Source of the DNA: Thiocapsa roseopersicina
GTDB lineage: Bacteria > Pseudomonadota > Gammaproteobacteria > Chromatiales > Chromatiaceae
Length of the DNA stretch: 64,000 bases
Reading direction: 5' to 3'
NCBI RefSeq assembly: GCF_900106925.1
Contig: NZ_FNNZ01000014.1
Span: 62,001 to 126,000 of the forward strand
Part shown: piece by piece, positions 48,810-59,375 of the stretch
Numbering within the stretch: position 1 is the stretch's first letter
Layout: each line of letters begins with the position of its first letter
Position numbers and translations under genes: made by a program
Notes under the pieces: generated by a model
Told to the model about the DNA's origin: nothing
The model's database searches: none
The model's input: the letters and a program-made list of their open reading frames with translations, nothing else

Positions 48810-51509
48810 GAAGAGGTCGTCCATTACCCTAGGCGCGGATCGGCGCACGGAGGTATCGGCCTTTCTAGTCGGACCCGCGATCCTGACCGGCTCGGGGCCG
48901 AGCAGGGCATTGCTGAATTCCTCGTTCACCATCTCCAAAAGACCGCTCTTGGCCTTGGTCTCGGTCCCGCGGGTCGGGTCGACGCGCACCTGCACCATGC
49001 CGGGAGGTGGATCGAGCTGCGCGATCGGGAGATCCTCGAGTGCCGTGCCCATGAAGTCGACCCACATGCCCAACGCGGCTCGACCGCCCTCTTCGCCCCG
49101 GCCCAGCTTCTCGAAGTCGTCGAAGCCCATCCAGGCGATGGTGACGAAGTCGGCCTGGTAGCCGGCAAACCAAGAGTCGCGCACATCGTTCGTCGTGCCC
49201 GTCTTGCCGACGATGTCTTCGCGATTCAATTGCTTAGCGCGTGTTCCGGTGCCGGCCTCGACAACCTCGCGCAGCAACGAGGTGATCTGATACGCGATCC
49301 GCGGGTCGATCACCTGCGGGGCCGCCGCGCCCGCTTGTGTGCCCTGCACCCGTGCCGAGTCATCGCCGTAGCGGTACCAACAGTCCGAGCAGGAGCGCGG
49401 TGCGTGCGACTCGAACAGGACCTGCCCGTCGCCGCTCTCGATCCGTTGAATGAAATAGGGCGTCACATGGAAGCCGCCGTTGGCGAAAACGGCATAACCT
49501 TCGGCCAGCTTCATCGGCGACATCTCGCCGGTTCCCAGCGCCATGGACAGGCCCAAGGGCATGGCATCCAGATCGAACCCGAATGCCCGGATGTAGTTTT
49601 GAGCGTCCTCCAAACCGACGCTCTGCAGCAGATTGATGGCGGCCAGATTGCGCGAGAGCGCCAAGGCACGCCGCATCCGAATCGGCCCCATCTCCTTGCG
49701 ATCGGAATTGCGCGGGTTCCAATCCTGCGTGCCGGTCAGCTTCACCGCCTCGTCCTTGATCAGACTCGCCGGCGTCCAGCCCTCGTGAAGCGCCGCGGCG
49801 AAGATGAAGGGCTTGAAGCTCGAGCCCGGCTGACGGCGCATGTCGACCGCCCGGTTGAACTTGCTCGCGTTGAACGAATAGCCACCGACCAAGGCACGAA
49901 CAGCGCCGTCCTGGGGTGCGATCGAGACCAACGCCCCCGCGACACTCGGCATCTGCCCGAGCTCCCAAGACACCCCGTCGCCCTGCCCTGGCCCGTCATT
50001 CCCTGACCCGTCATACCCTGGACCGTCGTGTTGGAGTCGAACGAGATCGCCGACCGCGAGGACATCCGTCACCCGTCTCGGCCGGGGACCGCGCCAATTC
50101 GCGTTGCGGAACTCCTGCGCCCAGGCGACCTGTTTGAGGCCCAGCTCGACGCGACGCCCGGAGCCGATATAGACCTCCGCCTCGCCGCCGGAGGCGCGCG
50201 TGACCAACCCGGGCGTCAGGTCAGGAATCGACGTGACGGTCTCCAGATAGGCGTCCATGTCTGCCTCCGTCGCGCCGTCGAGGTCGATCTTGGCCTCGGC
50301 GCCGCGGTAGCCGTGGCGTCGGTCGTATTCGCGCAACGCCCGGCGCACCGCCCCCTGCGCAGTGGTCTGCAGCCGCGCATCGATCGTGGTGGTCACCCGA
50401 TAGCCTTGGCTGAGGGCGGCCTCGCCGTAATGCTCGACGATGGTTTGGCGGGTCATCTCGGCCACGTAACCCGCATCGAGATCCGGCTGACGGCGATGCA
50501 GTCGGGCCATATCGGGCGTCAAGACCGCGATCTCGTATTCCTCCCGGTCGATCTGACCGAGCTCGAGCATGCGCGAGAGGATGTAGTTGCGTCGCTCGAG
50601 CGCTCGCTCGGGATTGGTGACCGGGTTGTTGCTGGAGGGCGCCTTCGGGATGCCGGCCAACATCGCCGCCTCGGCAGGGGTAAGCTGGTCGAGCTCTTTG
50701 TTGTAATAAAGCGCGGCCGCAGCCGAAATCCCGTAGGCACGGTGGCCGAAAAAGATCTGGTTCAGATACAGATCGAGGATCTGATCCTTCGTCAGCGTCC
50801 GCTCGACCTGAAGCGTGAGCAAGACCTCCGCAAGCTTGCGCTGGAAGGTCTTTTCCGAGCTGAGCAGGAAGTTGCGGGTCACCTGCATGGTGATGGTGCT
50901 GCCGCCCTGGGTCTTTGTGCCGGTCGAGGCGAAGCTCAGCAAGGCGCGCCCGATGCCGACCGCATCCACCCCGCCGTGCTCGAAGAATCGTGCGTCCTCG
51001 GTCGCGAGAAAGGCGTTGACCACCAGGGGCGGGATGTCGTCGTAGGCCACCGGACGGCGGCGCTCGATTCCGAACTCGGCGATCAGGCCGCCGTCGCTGC
51101 TGAAGACCCGCAGCGGTTCTTCGAACTGGACCTGACGCAGACTCTCCACACTCGGAAGCTCCGGGGCATGGATCGAAACGAACACACCCGCTCCGAGCAA
51201 ACCCAATGCGAGCAGTTGCAGGGGCGCGCCCAAGACGCTGAGAAATCCAAAAAACCAACCGAAAACGGAGCGGCTTCGCCGTGAAGCCCGCCGGCCGCTG
51301 CGATGTTTGGACCGTGCGACGCGCGCCGAGGGCTTCCCGGGTATCGGACGCGGAGGGGGCGGGTCTGCGCCCGCGTCCGGCTCAAAGCCAAGACCGAAGC
51401 CGAAGCCAGGCCCGAAACGGGAACGGCCCCCTTCGTGCTCCGTCGAGAGATTCTCGGGCGGCACACCGGCGTCGGATCCCGGCGTTGAGCTATCGGACTT
51501 TCGGTTCAA
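48807..51509 (-). CDS. mrcA: penicillin-binding protein 1A
   Basis: Bifunctional peptidoglycan synthase. An N-terminal Gly/Phe/Arg-rich cytoplasmic tail precedes one helix (LGAPLQLLALGLLGAGVFV). The GT51 domain has ATEDARFFEHGG and TQGGSTITMQVTRN. Next is an OB-like insertion typical of PBP1A (YLETVTSIPDLTPGLVTR). The transpeptidase has PGSSFKP (SxxK), SRN (SxN) and GKTGTTN. A Gly/Asp run (DGPGYDGSGNDGPG) links the OB and transpeptidase regions. The TTG at 51509 has GGAGGGG upstream and gives 900 aa; the frame extends to a TTG at 51563. The TAA stop is the edge of repeat copy J. Confidence 0.93.
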   Translation of the reverse strand: MNRKSDSSTPGSDAGVPPENLSTEHEGGRSRFGPGFGFGLGFEPDAGADPPPPRPIPGKPSARVARSKHRSGRRASRRSRSVFGWFFGFLSVLGAPLQLLALGLLGAGVFVSIHAPELPSVESLRQVQFEEPLRVFSSDGGLIAEFGIERRRPVAYDDIPPLVVNAFLATEDARFFEHGGVDAVGIGRALLSFASTGTKTQGGSTITMQVTRNFLLSSEKTFQRKLAEVLLTLQVERTLTKDQILDLYLNQIFFGHRAYGISAAAALYYNKELDQLTPAEAAMLAGIPKAPSSNNPVTNPERALERRNYILSRMLELGQIDREEYEIAVLTPDMARLHRRQPDLDAGYVAEMTRQTIVEHYGEAALSQGYRVTTTIDARLQTTAQGAVRRALREYDRRHGYRGAEAKIDLDGATEADMDAYLETVTSIPDLTPGLVTRASGGEAEVYIGSGRRVELGLKQVAWAQEFRNANWRGPRPRRVTDVLAVGDLVRLQHDGPGYDGSGNDGPGQGDGVSWELGQMPSVAGALVSIAPQDGAVRALVGGYSFNASKFNRAVDMRRQPGSSFKPFIFAAALHEGWTPASLIKDEAVKLTGTQDWNPRNSDRKEMGPIRMRRALALSRNLAAINLLQSVGLEDAQNYIRAFGFDLDAMPLGLSMALGTGEMSPMKLAEGYAVFANGGFHVTPYFIQRIESGDGQVLFESHAPRSCSDCWYRYGDDSARVQGTQAGAAAPQVIDPRIAYQITSLLREVVEAGTGTRAKQLNREDIVGKTGTTNDVRDSWFAGYQADFVTIAWMGFDDFEKLGRGEEGGRAALGMWVDFMGTALEDLPIAQLDPPPGMVQVRVDPTRGTETKAKSGLLEMVNEEFSNALLGPEPVRIAGPTRKADTSVRRSAPRVMDDLF

Positions 51510-51793
51510 ATGCCCCTCCGCCCGCCTCGCCCGGTCGACGCGGATGTCTCCCGGATGCAGCAAGTCTCGTCATCATTTTTGTCGGCTACGATTGTACACT
51601 AGGGCACTCTGAGCCCGCCGCGCTCGATCGGGCGTCGAATCCGATCCGATCGTTACGCCCTCGGCGGCGAGGCCAACGGTGTCGTAGCGTCCCAACACTG
51701 GAGAGCTTTCATGCGCGAACTGGATTCGACCCCCCGCGATGTCCTTCCTGGCCGGGGGCTGACGCGACACGATCGGCGCAAACCGCATCTCTC

Positions 51794-52819
51794 ATGAGTT
51801 TTCTTCGACTCACCGCATCCGCGGCTTGTCTCTTGATCACCGCGCTCGAGGGCGTCGCCGCCGCCGACATCGCCGAGCCGACCTTGGTCACCGCAGTCCC
51901 GGCGATGCGTGAGATCGCACTCGTGGGATTCACCCGCGCCCTCGCCGAAGCACCCTTGGTCGCGGAGACGGACGGACGGGTCCAAGCGCTTTTCGCCGAT
52001 GTCGGCGACCGAATCGACGACAGCGGGCGCTTCGCTCGCCTGGATACCGCCTTTCTGCAACTCGATCTCGAGGAGGTCGGCGTCCAGGAGGAGCGTCTGC
52101 GCTCGCAGGTCGAGTACGATCAGCGCGAGGTCGCCCGATTCCGCGAGCTGGTGCGCCAGAACAGCGCCTCGGCCTCCCAATTGGATACGCTCGAGCAATC
52201 CCTGCGCGACAACAGCCACGCCTTGAGAGCTTTGGATGTCAAACGGCGCATGCTCGAAGAACGGCTTGCGCGCGCGACCATCTCGGCCCCCGTCGGCTGG
52301 TCGATCACGGCCCGCGATGTCGAGCTCGGACAGTGGGTGCGCGGCGGCGACACGGTCGGCCGTGCGGCGGATTTCTCCACCCTTTTGGTCCCCTTCGCCC
52401 TGACCCCCGAGCAATTCGCCGCACTCGAGCTGGCACGACCCGACCTTGCTTTGGAGGTCCTGGACCCGGGCAACAGCGCCGATCCTACAATTCGGGCGCG
52501 CATCCACCGCGTCAACCCCGGATTCGATCCGGAGACACGCAAGATCGCCGTCGAGCTCGCCCTGACCGAACCGATGGAACCCGCTCGGGGCGGCCTGCGC
52601 CTGCGCCTGCGTCTGCGCCTGCCCGAGGCCACGGGTGCCGTCAGTCTCCCGCCCTCCGCGCTGGACTCCAGCTACGAGGAATCCTGGGTCATTCGCGAGA
52701 GCGGAGAGCGGCTTTCAGCGCTTCAGCTCGGACCCGATGCGCTGAATCCGGATCTCGTCCGGGTCACGGCCCCGGGGCTCAAGCCCGGCGATCGAGTTCG
52801 CGTCGTCGGGGGTCGCTGA
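51794..52819 (+). CDS. RND efflux periplasmic adaptor subunit
   Basis: Membrane-fusion protein of 341 aa linking an RND pump to an outer-membrane channel. A signal peptide (LTASAACLLITALEGVAAA) is followed by a biotinyl-like segment (ETDGRVQALFADVGDRID), a helical hairpin, and barrel and proximal domains. A Leu-Arg dipeptide run (LRLRLRLRL), from CTGCGC repeats, lies near residue 270. It is followed by the pump gene after 3 bp. No TolC-like gene is in the window. The adaptor lacks the lipobox seen in AcrA. Confidence 0.88.
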   Translation: MSFLRLTASAACLLITALEGVAAADIAEPTLVTAVPAMREIALVGFTRALAEAPLVAETDGRVQALFADVGDRIDDSGRFARLDTAFLQLDLEEVGVQEERLRSQVEYDQREVARFRELVRQNSASASQLDTLEQSLRDNSHALRALDVKRRMLEERLARATISAPVGWSITARDVELGQWVRGGDTVGRAADFSTLLVPFALTPEQFAALELARPDLALEVLDPGNSADPTIRARIHRVNPGFDPETRKIAVELALTEPMEPARGGLRLRLRLRLPEATGAVSLPPSALDSSYEESWVIRESGERLSALQLGPDALNPDLVRVTAPGLKPGDRVRVVGGR

Positions 52820-52822
52820 CCC

Positions 52823-55800
52823 GTGCGCCCCGTCGTCCGCTTCACCCTCCGCCAGCGGGTGCTCTTCAACCTGCTGTTCGTCTTCATGATCGTCGCGGGC
52901 GTCTTCGCGCTCGATGCCCTGCCCACCGAGCGTTACCCCGAGGTCAACTTCGGCAAGGTCGTCATTACCACGGTCTATCCGGGCGCCTCTCCCCGCGATG
53001 TCGAGGCCCTGGTGACGCGCGAGATCGAGCTGGCGCTCGACGGCTTGGAGCACGTCGAGTTTATTCGTGCAAACTCGGTGCGCGAGCGCTCGACCCTGGT
53101 CGTGAAGTTTCGCGACGATACCGATTACGGTGCGCTCTACGACGAGCTTCGCTTTCGCGTGCTCAGCATCCTCGAGCGTCTTCCCGATGGTGTCGACCCG
53201 CCGCGCTTCGACCTGATCCGCACCTCGTTTTGGCTCCCGGTCGTCGCGGTCAATCTCGTGGGCGATCGCTCCAACCGCGCCCTGTCGCTGATCGCCAAGG
53301 AATTGCAGATCCGCATGACCCAGATCCCCGGGGTCACCGAGGTGAAGCTCGACGGGGAGCAGCGTCGCGAGTTCCACATCTTCCTCGATCCCTGGAAGCT
53401 CAAGTCGCACGGGGTGAGCCTGGATCAGGTCGCCGTGGCCTTGCAGGACGCCAATGTCACCCTCCCGGCCGGCGATTTCAGCGACGGCACCGGCGAGTAT
53501 GTAGTGCGTGTAGACGAGCGCTTCCGCACGCGCGATCAGGTCGTCGCCACCGTGGTACGCAGCGATGCCGACGGCTCCTTCGTCACCCTCGACGATCTCA
53601 TCTCGGACGCCGGGCTCGGCTATCGCACACCGAGCGTCATCACCTCCGCGGACGGGAAGGACGGTGTCGCACTGCGGCTGCTCAAGGCCGAAGGCGGCAA
53701 CGCCATGGAGATCTACGCCGCGGCCGAGGCGATTCTCAAGGAGCTCGCGCCCCTTCTGGAGCAGGAAGGGATCGAGGTCGTCCTCACCCAGGATTCAACG
53801 ACCTACATCAAAGAGTCGATCCAGACCCTTGGCTGGAACATGATCGTCGGGGTCCTGCTGGTCAGCCTGATCCTCTGGTATTTCATGGGGATACGCAACG
53901 CGGGCCTGGTCACCGTCGGGATTCCCTTTTCTTTTATGGTCACTGCCGTTCTGATGCAGTTGACTGGCAACTCGCTCAACGAGATCACCCTCTTCAGCTT
54001 CGTGCTGGTCTCCGGGATCATCGTCGACGACGCCATCGTGGTCGTGGAGAACATCTATCGCCGCGTCCAGGACGGTGAACCCGTCGAGCAGGCGATCATC
54101 GAGGGCACCGCGGAGGTCGCCTGGCCCGTGATCTCCTCGACCGCGACCACGATCGCGGCCTTCCTGCCGATGCTCATCATGACCGGCTCGACGGGCGAGT
54201 TCTTCGCGCTGATCCCCAAGGCGGTGAGCTTCGCCCTCCTCGCCTCGCTGTTCGAGTGTTTGCTGATCCTGCCACTGCACTACCTTGATTTCGGACCACG
54301 CCGCAAGACGCCCTCGCCCCTCGGTGACACGCCCCGAGAGGAGCACGAGAATCACCTCATGCGACCTCTGCGGCTCATGACGGAATCCCTGATCCGCATC
54401 ACGATGCGGTTTCGGCTGTTGAGCCTATCGGTGGTGTTCGTGGCCTTCCTGACTGCGATCGCCGTTTTGGGCGTTTCAGTGGCCGGCATCGCACCCCTGG
54501 TGCGCATCCAATTTTTTCCGGATGACTACACCACTTATTACGCCTTCCTCGAGGGCCCGCCCGAGACGCCGATCGAGGTCACCCACGAGCGCGTCAAGGC
54601 GATTGCGCGCTTCATCATGGCCGACGGCCCCGGCTACGCACGCTCCGCCGCAGGCTTCGCCGGCTTCACCATCAGCGAGGATTACGAGGACGAGCTGGGT
54701 CGACATCTGGGCACGGTCATGGTCGCGCTGCCGAGCAAGGCCGATCAGGCCTTCGATGACCCGCTCGAGCATCTCGACCGGATGCGCGAGCGCCTGACCG
54801 AGCAGTTCGCCGAGCCCGGACTCAGGATCCGGGTCCGTGCCGAGAAAGACGGCCCGCCGACCGGAAAGGACATCAACATCCAGATCGCAGGATCGAGCGA
54901 AACGGCCGTGCGGGGCCTGAGTGCTGATTTGTTGCAGCGTCTGCGGGACCATCCCGATTTCGGACCCGACCTGGTCGACCTTCAAGACGATCGCGGCATC
55001 CCCTCGCGGGTCTTTCGGCTTGCGGTCGACGAGTCACGCGCGCGCGAGCTCGACCTCACCGCAGGCGACGCCGCACGCATGGCCGCTTCGGTCCTGGACG
55101 GGCGCTACATCGGTAAATACCGTCTGAGCGACGAGGAGGTCGACCTCAAGCTCCGGGTCGACCCCGCCTACCTGGATGCGCCCGAAGCCGCGCTCGATAT
55201 CCCGGTCCTCGAACACCCCTCCGGGCCGGTGCTGCTGCGCGACATCGTCCAGCCCGTCGCCGAGGTTCAGCCGGGCGAGCTCAAACGCTATCAACGCCAA
55301 CGCAGCCTGACCGTCACGGCCAACATTCGGTCCGGCGCAACACTCTCCTCCGCCCAAGTCACCGCCTGGGTCCGTGCCCAGTACCCTGAGCTGCGCACCC
55401 TCTACCCCGGGGCCACGCTGATCTTCGGCGGCGAGTTCGAGGAAACCCAGCGCTCCTTCGACAGTCTCGCGCAGGCGTTCGGCCTCGCCGTACTGCTGAT
55501 CTACCTGATCCTCGCAACCCAGTTCAAGTCATACATCCAACCGCTGATCATCCTATCGGCGGTCATGTTCTCGATCATCGGGATCGTCTTCGGCAAGGTC
55601 GTCACCCAGTCGCTCTTCACCATCAACAGCTTCATCGCCGTGGTCGGGGTCACCGGCGTCGTCGTCAACGATTCGCTCGTCCTGCTCGACTTCATCAATC
55701 GACGCTATCGGGACGGCCTGAGCCGCCATGAGGCCATCCGCGAGGGTGTGCGCCTGCGCCTGCGCCCCATCGTCCTCACCACCCTCACCACCACCCTGGG

Positions 55801-56005
55801 ACTCATGCCGATGGCCCTCGGCATCCCCAGCTACTCGGTCATTTGGGGCTCCATGGCCTCCACCTTCGTGACCGGCCTCGCCACCGCAACCTTCCTGACA
55901 CTCTTCATCGTCCCTGTTGCGTGGGATCTTTTGACCGAATGGGAAGAGAGACGAGCCGCCCGCCGGGCGCTTGGCTCGCAGCGGCGGGGCCAGCTCGACA
56001 GATAG
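52823..56005 (+). CDS. RND family efflux transporter permease
   Basis: Inner-membrane proton-driven pump of 1060 aa, full length for the AcrB/HAE1 class. Twelve helices, with the first at VLFNLLFVFMIVAGVFAL. Two large periplasmic loops follow. The proton-relay Asp pair is in GIIVDDAIVVVENIYRR of helix 4. The C-terminal half has GVVVNDSLVLLDFINRR. GTG start at 52823, 3 bp after the adaptor stop. Substrate is unknown; it could be drugs, metabolites or cell-surface lipids. The stop is only 4 bp from the pilY1 stop on the other strand, with no terminator visible between. Confidence 0.93.
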   Translation: MRPVVRFTLRQRVLFNLLFVFMIVAGVFALDALPTERYPEVNFGKVVITTVYPGASPRDVEALVTREIELALDGLEHVEFIRANSVRERSTLVVKFRDDTDYGALYDELRFRVLSILERLPDGVDPPRFDLIRTSFWLPVVAVNLVGDRSNRALSLIAKELQIRMTQIPGVTEVKLDGEQRREFHIFLDPWKLKSHGVSLDQVAVALQDANVTLPAGDFSDGTGEYVVRVDERFRTRDQVVATVVRSDADGSFVTLDDLISDAGLGYRTPSVITSADGKDGVALRLLKAEGGNAMEIYAAAEAILKELAPLLEQEGIEVVLTQDSTTYIKESIQTLGWNMIVGVLLVSLILWYFMGIRNAGLVTVGIPFSFMVTAVLMQLTGNSLNEITLFSFVLVSGIIVDDAIVVVENIYRRVQDGEPVEQAIIEGTAEVAWPVISSTATTIAAFLPMLIMTGSTGEFFALIPKAVSFALLASLFECLLILPLHYLDFGPRRKTPSPLGDTPREEHENHLMRPLRLMTESLIRITMRFRLLSLSVVFVAFLTAIAVLGVSVAGIAPLVRIQFFPDDYTTYYAFLEGPPETPIEVTHERVKAIARFIMADGPGYARSAAGFAGFTISEDYEDELGRHLGTVMVALPSKADQAFDDPLEHLDRMRERLTEQFAEPGLRIRVRAEKDGPPTGKDINIQIAGSSETAVRGLSADLLQRLRDHPDFGPDLVDLQDDRGIPSRVFRLAVDESRARELDLTAGDAARMAASVLDGRYIGKYRLSDEEVDLKLRVDPAYLDAPEAALDIPVLEHPSGPVLLRDIVQPVAEVQPGELKRYQRQRSLTVTANIRSGATLSSAQVTAWVRAQYPELRTLYPGATLIFGGEFEETQRSFDSLAQAFGLAVLLIYLILATQFKSYIQPLIILSAVMFSIIGIVFGKVVTQSLFTINSFIAVVGVTGVVVNDSLVLLDFINRRYRDGLSRHEAIREGVRLRLRPIVLTTLTTTLGLMPMALGIPSYSVIWGSMASTFVTGLATATFLTLFIVPVAWDLLTEWEERRAARRALGSQRRGQLDR

Positions 56006-56009
56006 AGAA

Positions 56010-59000
56010 TCACCGATCGATATCGCTGCTCCAGAAGAGTCGCGAACGCTTGTTGGTGATGGCGGGCTGGACCTCTTGTGGGCTGATCGGCGTCCCGGTC
56101 GAGCCATCGCGCGGCGGGGCACCAATCACGACGGTGGTCGGCTTACCGTCCACCGGGACGGTGGCGAGCACGGGTGCGGGGGGCAAGCCGCCACCTGCCA
56201 ACTCGCTCGAGCGCCTGCCGCCGCAGGTGCCGTCGACCCCGATTGCCCCGGATCCGTTGAAGAGGTTGACCCAATAACCGGCCGCAATCCCGATCGGCCG
56301 CGCGCAAACGCCGCCGGTCACGGCACCCCCGGGCCGTGACGTGCTGAAGGTTGCCATGCCGGCAACGATAAGCGCATTGGTCACGGTCTGCTCGCCTCGG
56401 TTCGATAGATTCATGAACCAGCCTCGCGCAGTCGATCCGGGTACGACCTGTCCGCCATCGCAACCTGGGTCGGCGGTGTAGTTGAGCATCGTCGTCGTAT
56501 CGTCGAGATTGAACGGATAGCCGTTGCCATCCGCATCGGCAACATCGCGCGGGCGATCGAGAAAAATGTAGAACCGATCCTGAACCGAAGTGGCATACGG
56601 GTAATCGGTGTCGAGCGGCTGTTCGCGATTACCTGACCCAACGGCAAGATACACCGTGCCTTTGTAGGCCATAACCGCGGGGCCGTAGAGGAACTTCCGA
56701 GCGGCGCCTTGGGTCCGGGCGATCTTAAGGATGCTCCAACTATCGACACCGACTGGCGCACCTGTACTCGGATCTACAAAGCTGATGCGGTAGAGGTTGC
56801 CCCCGGTATCCGCGGCATAGGCAACGTCGATCAGATCATCGAAATCGATGTCGACCAGGCTCACGTCCGCGGGTACGGCACGTTCGGTTGGGAAGGTCTT
56901 GAGCACTGCGCCGGAGGCGGCATCGAGAATATAGACAGCGCGGCCTTTCGACTCGCTACCGCAGGCTGCAGTCGCGGTCTCATGGTCTTCGCAGGGGTCA
57001 TAGCCGCCTCCCATCACCAGCACGGGCCGGGGTGCTCCGGAGGCGTTGAGATAACCTCCGACGTAACCCGCATTCGGAATCGACCAGGTGTGTCCGAGAC
57101 CTGTGAAGCCGCTGCTGCATCCGGCGTCGTCGACCGGATTCGGACAGCCCTGCCGCCAAAGCAGCCCGGGGCTGGCGGGGGAGGTGACGTCGAACCCGTA
57201 CACCATTCGCCCGCCTCGGCGCTGCGTGGGGAAGATCCAGGCCGTGTCGACCTCGTTGTCGCCGTCGTAGCGCACGACCTGCCCAAACGAGCCGTCGAAA
57301 AAATAATCCTTCGGCAGCGGATTCGCGGTCTGATCCTGATCAGGGAACGCCACGATAGGCAGATTGTCGCGCAGTCTCTGCAGCCGCGCGTAATGCTCGG
57401 GCGCGATGAATGCCCAGCGCTCGACGCCGTTGACGGCATCGACTGCACGTAGCATCCCGTCATTGGTCCCGTAGAACACGGTGACCCCCGTCGCCTGCCC
57501 GTAGTTGATCGGCAAGGGGCGCGAATGCACGATATCGCCGTGGATGGTCGGTCGTCCCTCGGCGCGATCCCCGTCCTTGTCCATGTCGTCGATATCCTCG
57601 CCGCGCGTGTAGTCGACAAGGTCCTGACTCAGTCCCGATGTCGCCGCAGTGAAGGACGCCAACGCGCCACCAGCTACCGTATAGACTTTTCGAGAGGCAA
57701 CGTCGGACATCCTCAAGACCTGTCCCACGGCACCCTTTTCGACGAATGGGCCGTCCGGTTGATCAGAATAGGGGTGGGTGACGTTGCCGCACTGACTCCT
57801 CGGGTCAGGGACGATATCGAGCGACTGCCAATAGTCCTGCGAATCGGCGGTCCAATAGCTCGACGCGCATTCCGCAACAAAGCCGGACAGTGTATTGATA
57901 GCCCGTAGACCGGCGCGATCCGCCAGATCGAGCTCATTGCCGAAAAATTTCAACTGATAGCGCTTCAGGTTGCCGAACCAGCGCGGCGCCGCAAATTGCG
58001 CCGGACGGAACATTCCGATAAAGACCTGATTCTCGTTTTGGGCGCGATTGGTTGCGCTGATCGGCAGAGACGCGGATGCGAACGTCGAATTGACCGAGAT
58101 GATCTCGGAGATGATCGTGTTGAGAATATCCTCAAGAGTCTCTTGATTTCGAGCGAAGAAATAGCGACCACCACCGGCCTTCGCGGTGCTCATCATCAGG
58201 CCCGTATGCTCCCGAGACTGCTTCTTGTTGAAGACATCGATCGTATAAGTGATCACCCGAACACGCGAGCCGGACGGTGTCGCATTCGGAACCGGCACAC
58301 CTCGCAGGTAAAGAAACTTCGTCCAGTCATCCAGGTTCCACGCCTCTCCGGACGATAGATCAGACTCTCCGGTCGGCTGCATGAGCTCAGTCACGATAGA
58401 GCCTTGAACCATGTATTTGTTGTAATTTTTGTTGCCGCATTCGTTGGGCGTCTTCACATACGGAAGGCATGCACAAACGCTGTAACCGTCCACCATACAA
58501 CTGCTGGTGCTGCCGCTGACATCGCTCGTGCAATCCGACTGCTTCTTATAGCAGTCGCTATATCCAAGATTGACATCCTCGGCGGTTCTGTTGAGCGTGA
58601 ATCGTGGAATCGGGATCGGCGTCGCGCTCCCTCCTTCACCCGCCAATCGGTCGGCAACACCCCCGGAACCCTCGATCAGCGCACGCAAGGCGTTAGAATT
58701 TGCTCCATCATCGGCTGTCGGGCCGTTACTCTGCGGGTTTGTGATAAAGACGACGTAGGTATCTGCACAGAGATCAGCGCTGCTCAGCGGCGAGAGAAAA
58801 CGTGAATAGTTGGTCGAATAACCTTGCGAATCGGCAAGCCCGGAAGGGGCTCCGATCCCGCCCTCCAGCGCGGCAGATCCACCGAGATAGTTGTAAACAT
58901 CATGAAAGAGATAGCCGTATTTCGGACCGGACTGACGCTTTTCGTCCGGGCTATTGATGTTGTCCCAAATTCGATCGAGCTTCCCGGTCAAGGTCTCCTG

Positions 59001-59354
59001 ATTGGATTCGTCAAGAAACCGAAGCGCATGCCTAACATATCCACTGTCGTTCTGGTTCCCCTGAGTTGAGTACATCATCACGCCGACGTTGACCTTGCCG
59101 GTCAGGTTCGTCAGCACGTTGCGAATCGCTTGAACCTCCGCTTGTCCTTGCGTCGTCCCTTTAGGAAGCCAGTGTTGATCGTTGCGGCTCCAGTTGCCCG
59201 TATTGTCCAAGACGAAAAGCAGATTCGGTTTCGAGGTCGCGGCCCCGGTTCCGCCTACGAAGATATCGATATCCTCCGCATGAACCGGCACGCCTGCGAT
59301 GAGCAGTGCCGGAATCAGAGACATCAGACCGAGATTCCGCAGTGAAGGCAACAT
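56010..59354 (-). CDS. pilY1: type IV pilus tip protein PilY1
   Basis: Large exported protein of 1114 aa that caps type IV pili and aids assembly and adhesion. The signal peptide is LMSLIPALLIAGVPVHA. The N-terminal half resembles a von Willebrand A fold (KPNLLFVLDNTGNWS with a degenerate MIDAS), with a Cys-containing region. The C-terminal PilC-type beta-propeller (about 600-1000) has TVFYGTNDGMLRAVDAVNG, FVGGYLN-like repeats and acidic DIDFDDLIDVAYAAD, a possible calcium site. It is the last gene of the minor pilin operon, after pilX, and is convergent with the RND pump. Confidence 0.93.
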   Translation of the reverse strand: MLPSLRNLGLMSLIPALLIAGVPVHAEDIDIFVGGTGAATSKPNLLFVLDNTGNWSRNDQHWLPKGTTQGQAEVQAIRNVLTNLTGKVNVGVMMYSTQGNQNDSGYVRHALRFLDESNQETLTGKLDRIWDNINSPDEKRQSGPKYGYLFHDVYNYLGGSAALEGGIGAPSGLADSQGYSTNYSRFLSPLSSADLCADTYVVFITNPQSNGPTADDGANSNALRALIEGSGGVADRLAGEGGSATPIPIPRFTLNRTAEDVNLGYSDCYKKQSDCTSDVSGSTSSCMVDGYSVCACLPYVKTPNECGNKNYNKYMVQGSIVTELMQPTGESDLSSGEAWNLDDWTKFLYLRGVPVPNATPSGSRVRVITYTIDVFNKKQSREHTGLMMSTAKAGGGRYFFARNQETLEDILNTIISEIISVNSTFASASLPISATNRAQNENQVFIGMFRPAQFAAPRWFGNLKRYQLKFFGNELDLADRAGLRAINTLSGFVAECASSYWTADSQDYWQSLDIVPDPRSQCGNVTHPYSDQPDGPFVEKGAVGQVLRMSDVASRKVYTVAGGALASFTAATSGLSQDLVDYTRGEDIDDMDKDGDRAEGRPTIHGDIVHSRPLPINYGQATGVTVFYGTNDGMLRAVDAVNGVERWAFIAPEHYARLQRLRDNLPIVAFPDQDQTANPLPKDYFFDGSFGQVVRYDGDNEVDTAWIFPTQRRGGRMVYGFDVTSPASPGLLWRQGCPNPVDDAGCSSGFTGLGHTWSIPNAGYVGGYLNASGAPRPVLVMGGGYDPCEDHETATAACGSESKGRAVYILDAASGAVLKTFPTERAVPADVSLVDIDFDDLIDVAYAADTGGNLYRISFVDPSTGAPVGVDSWSILKIARTQGAARKFLYGPAVMAYKGTVYLAVGSGNREQPLDTDYPYATSVQDRFYIFLDRPRDVADADGNGYPFNLDDTTTMLNYTADPGCDGGQVVPGSTARGWFMNLSNRGEQTVTNALIVAGMATFSTSRPGGAVTGGVCARPIGIAAGYWVNLFNGSGAIGVDGTCGGRRSSELAGGGLPPAPVLATVPVDGKPTTVVIGAPPRDGSTGTPISPQEVQPAITNKRSRLFWSSDIDR

Positions 59355-59375
59355 GGGCTGGATTCCTCGATGTTT

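Noticed and set aside
52333-54078. 581-codon plus-strand frame overlapping the RND adaptor and pump in another frame
   Set aside because: Arg-rich shadow translation; both real genes have full conserved domains.
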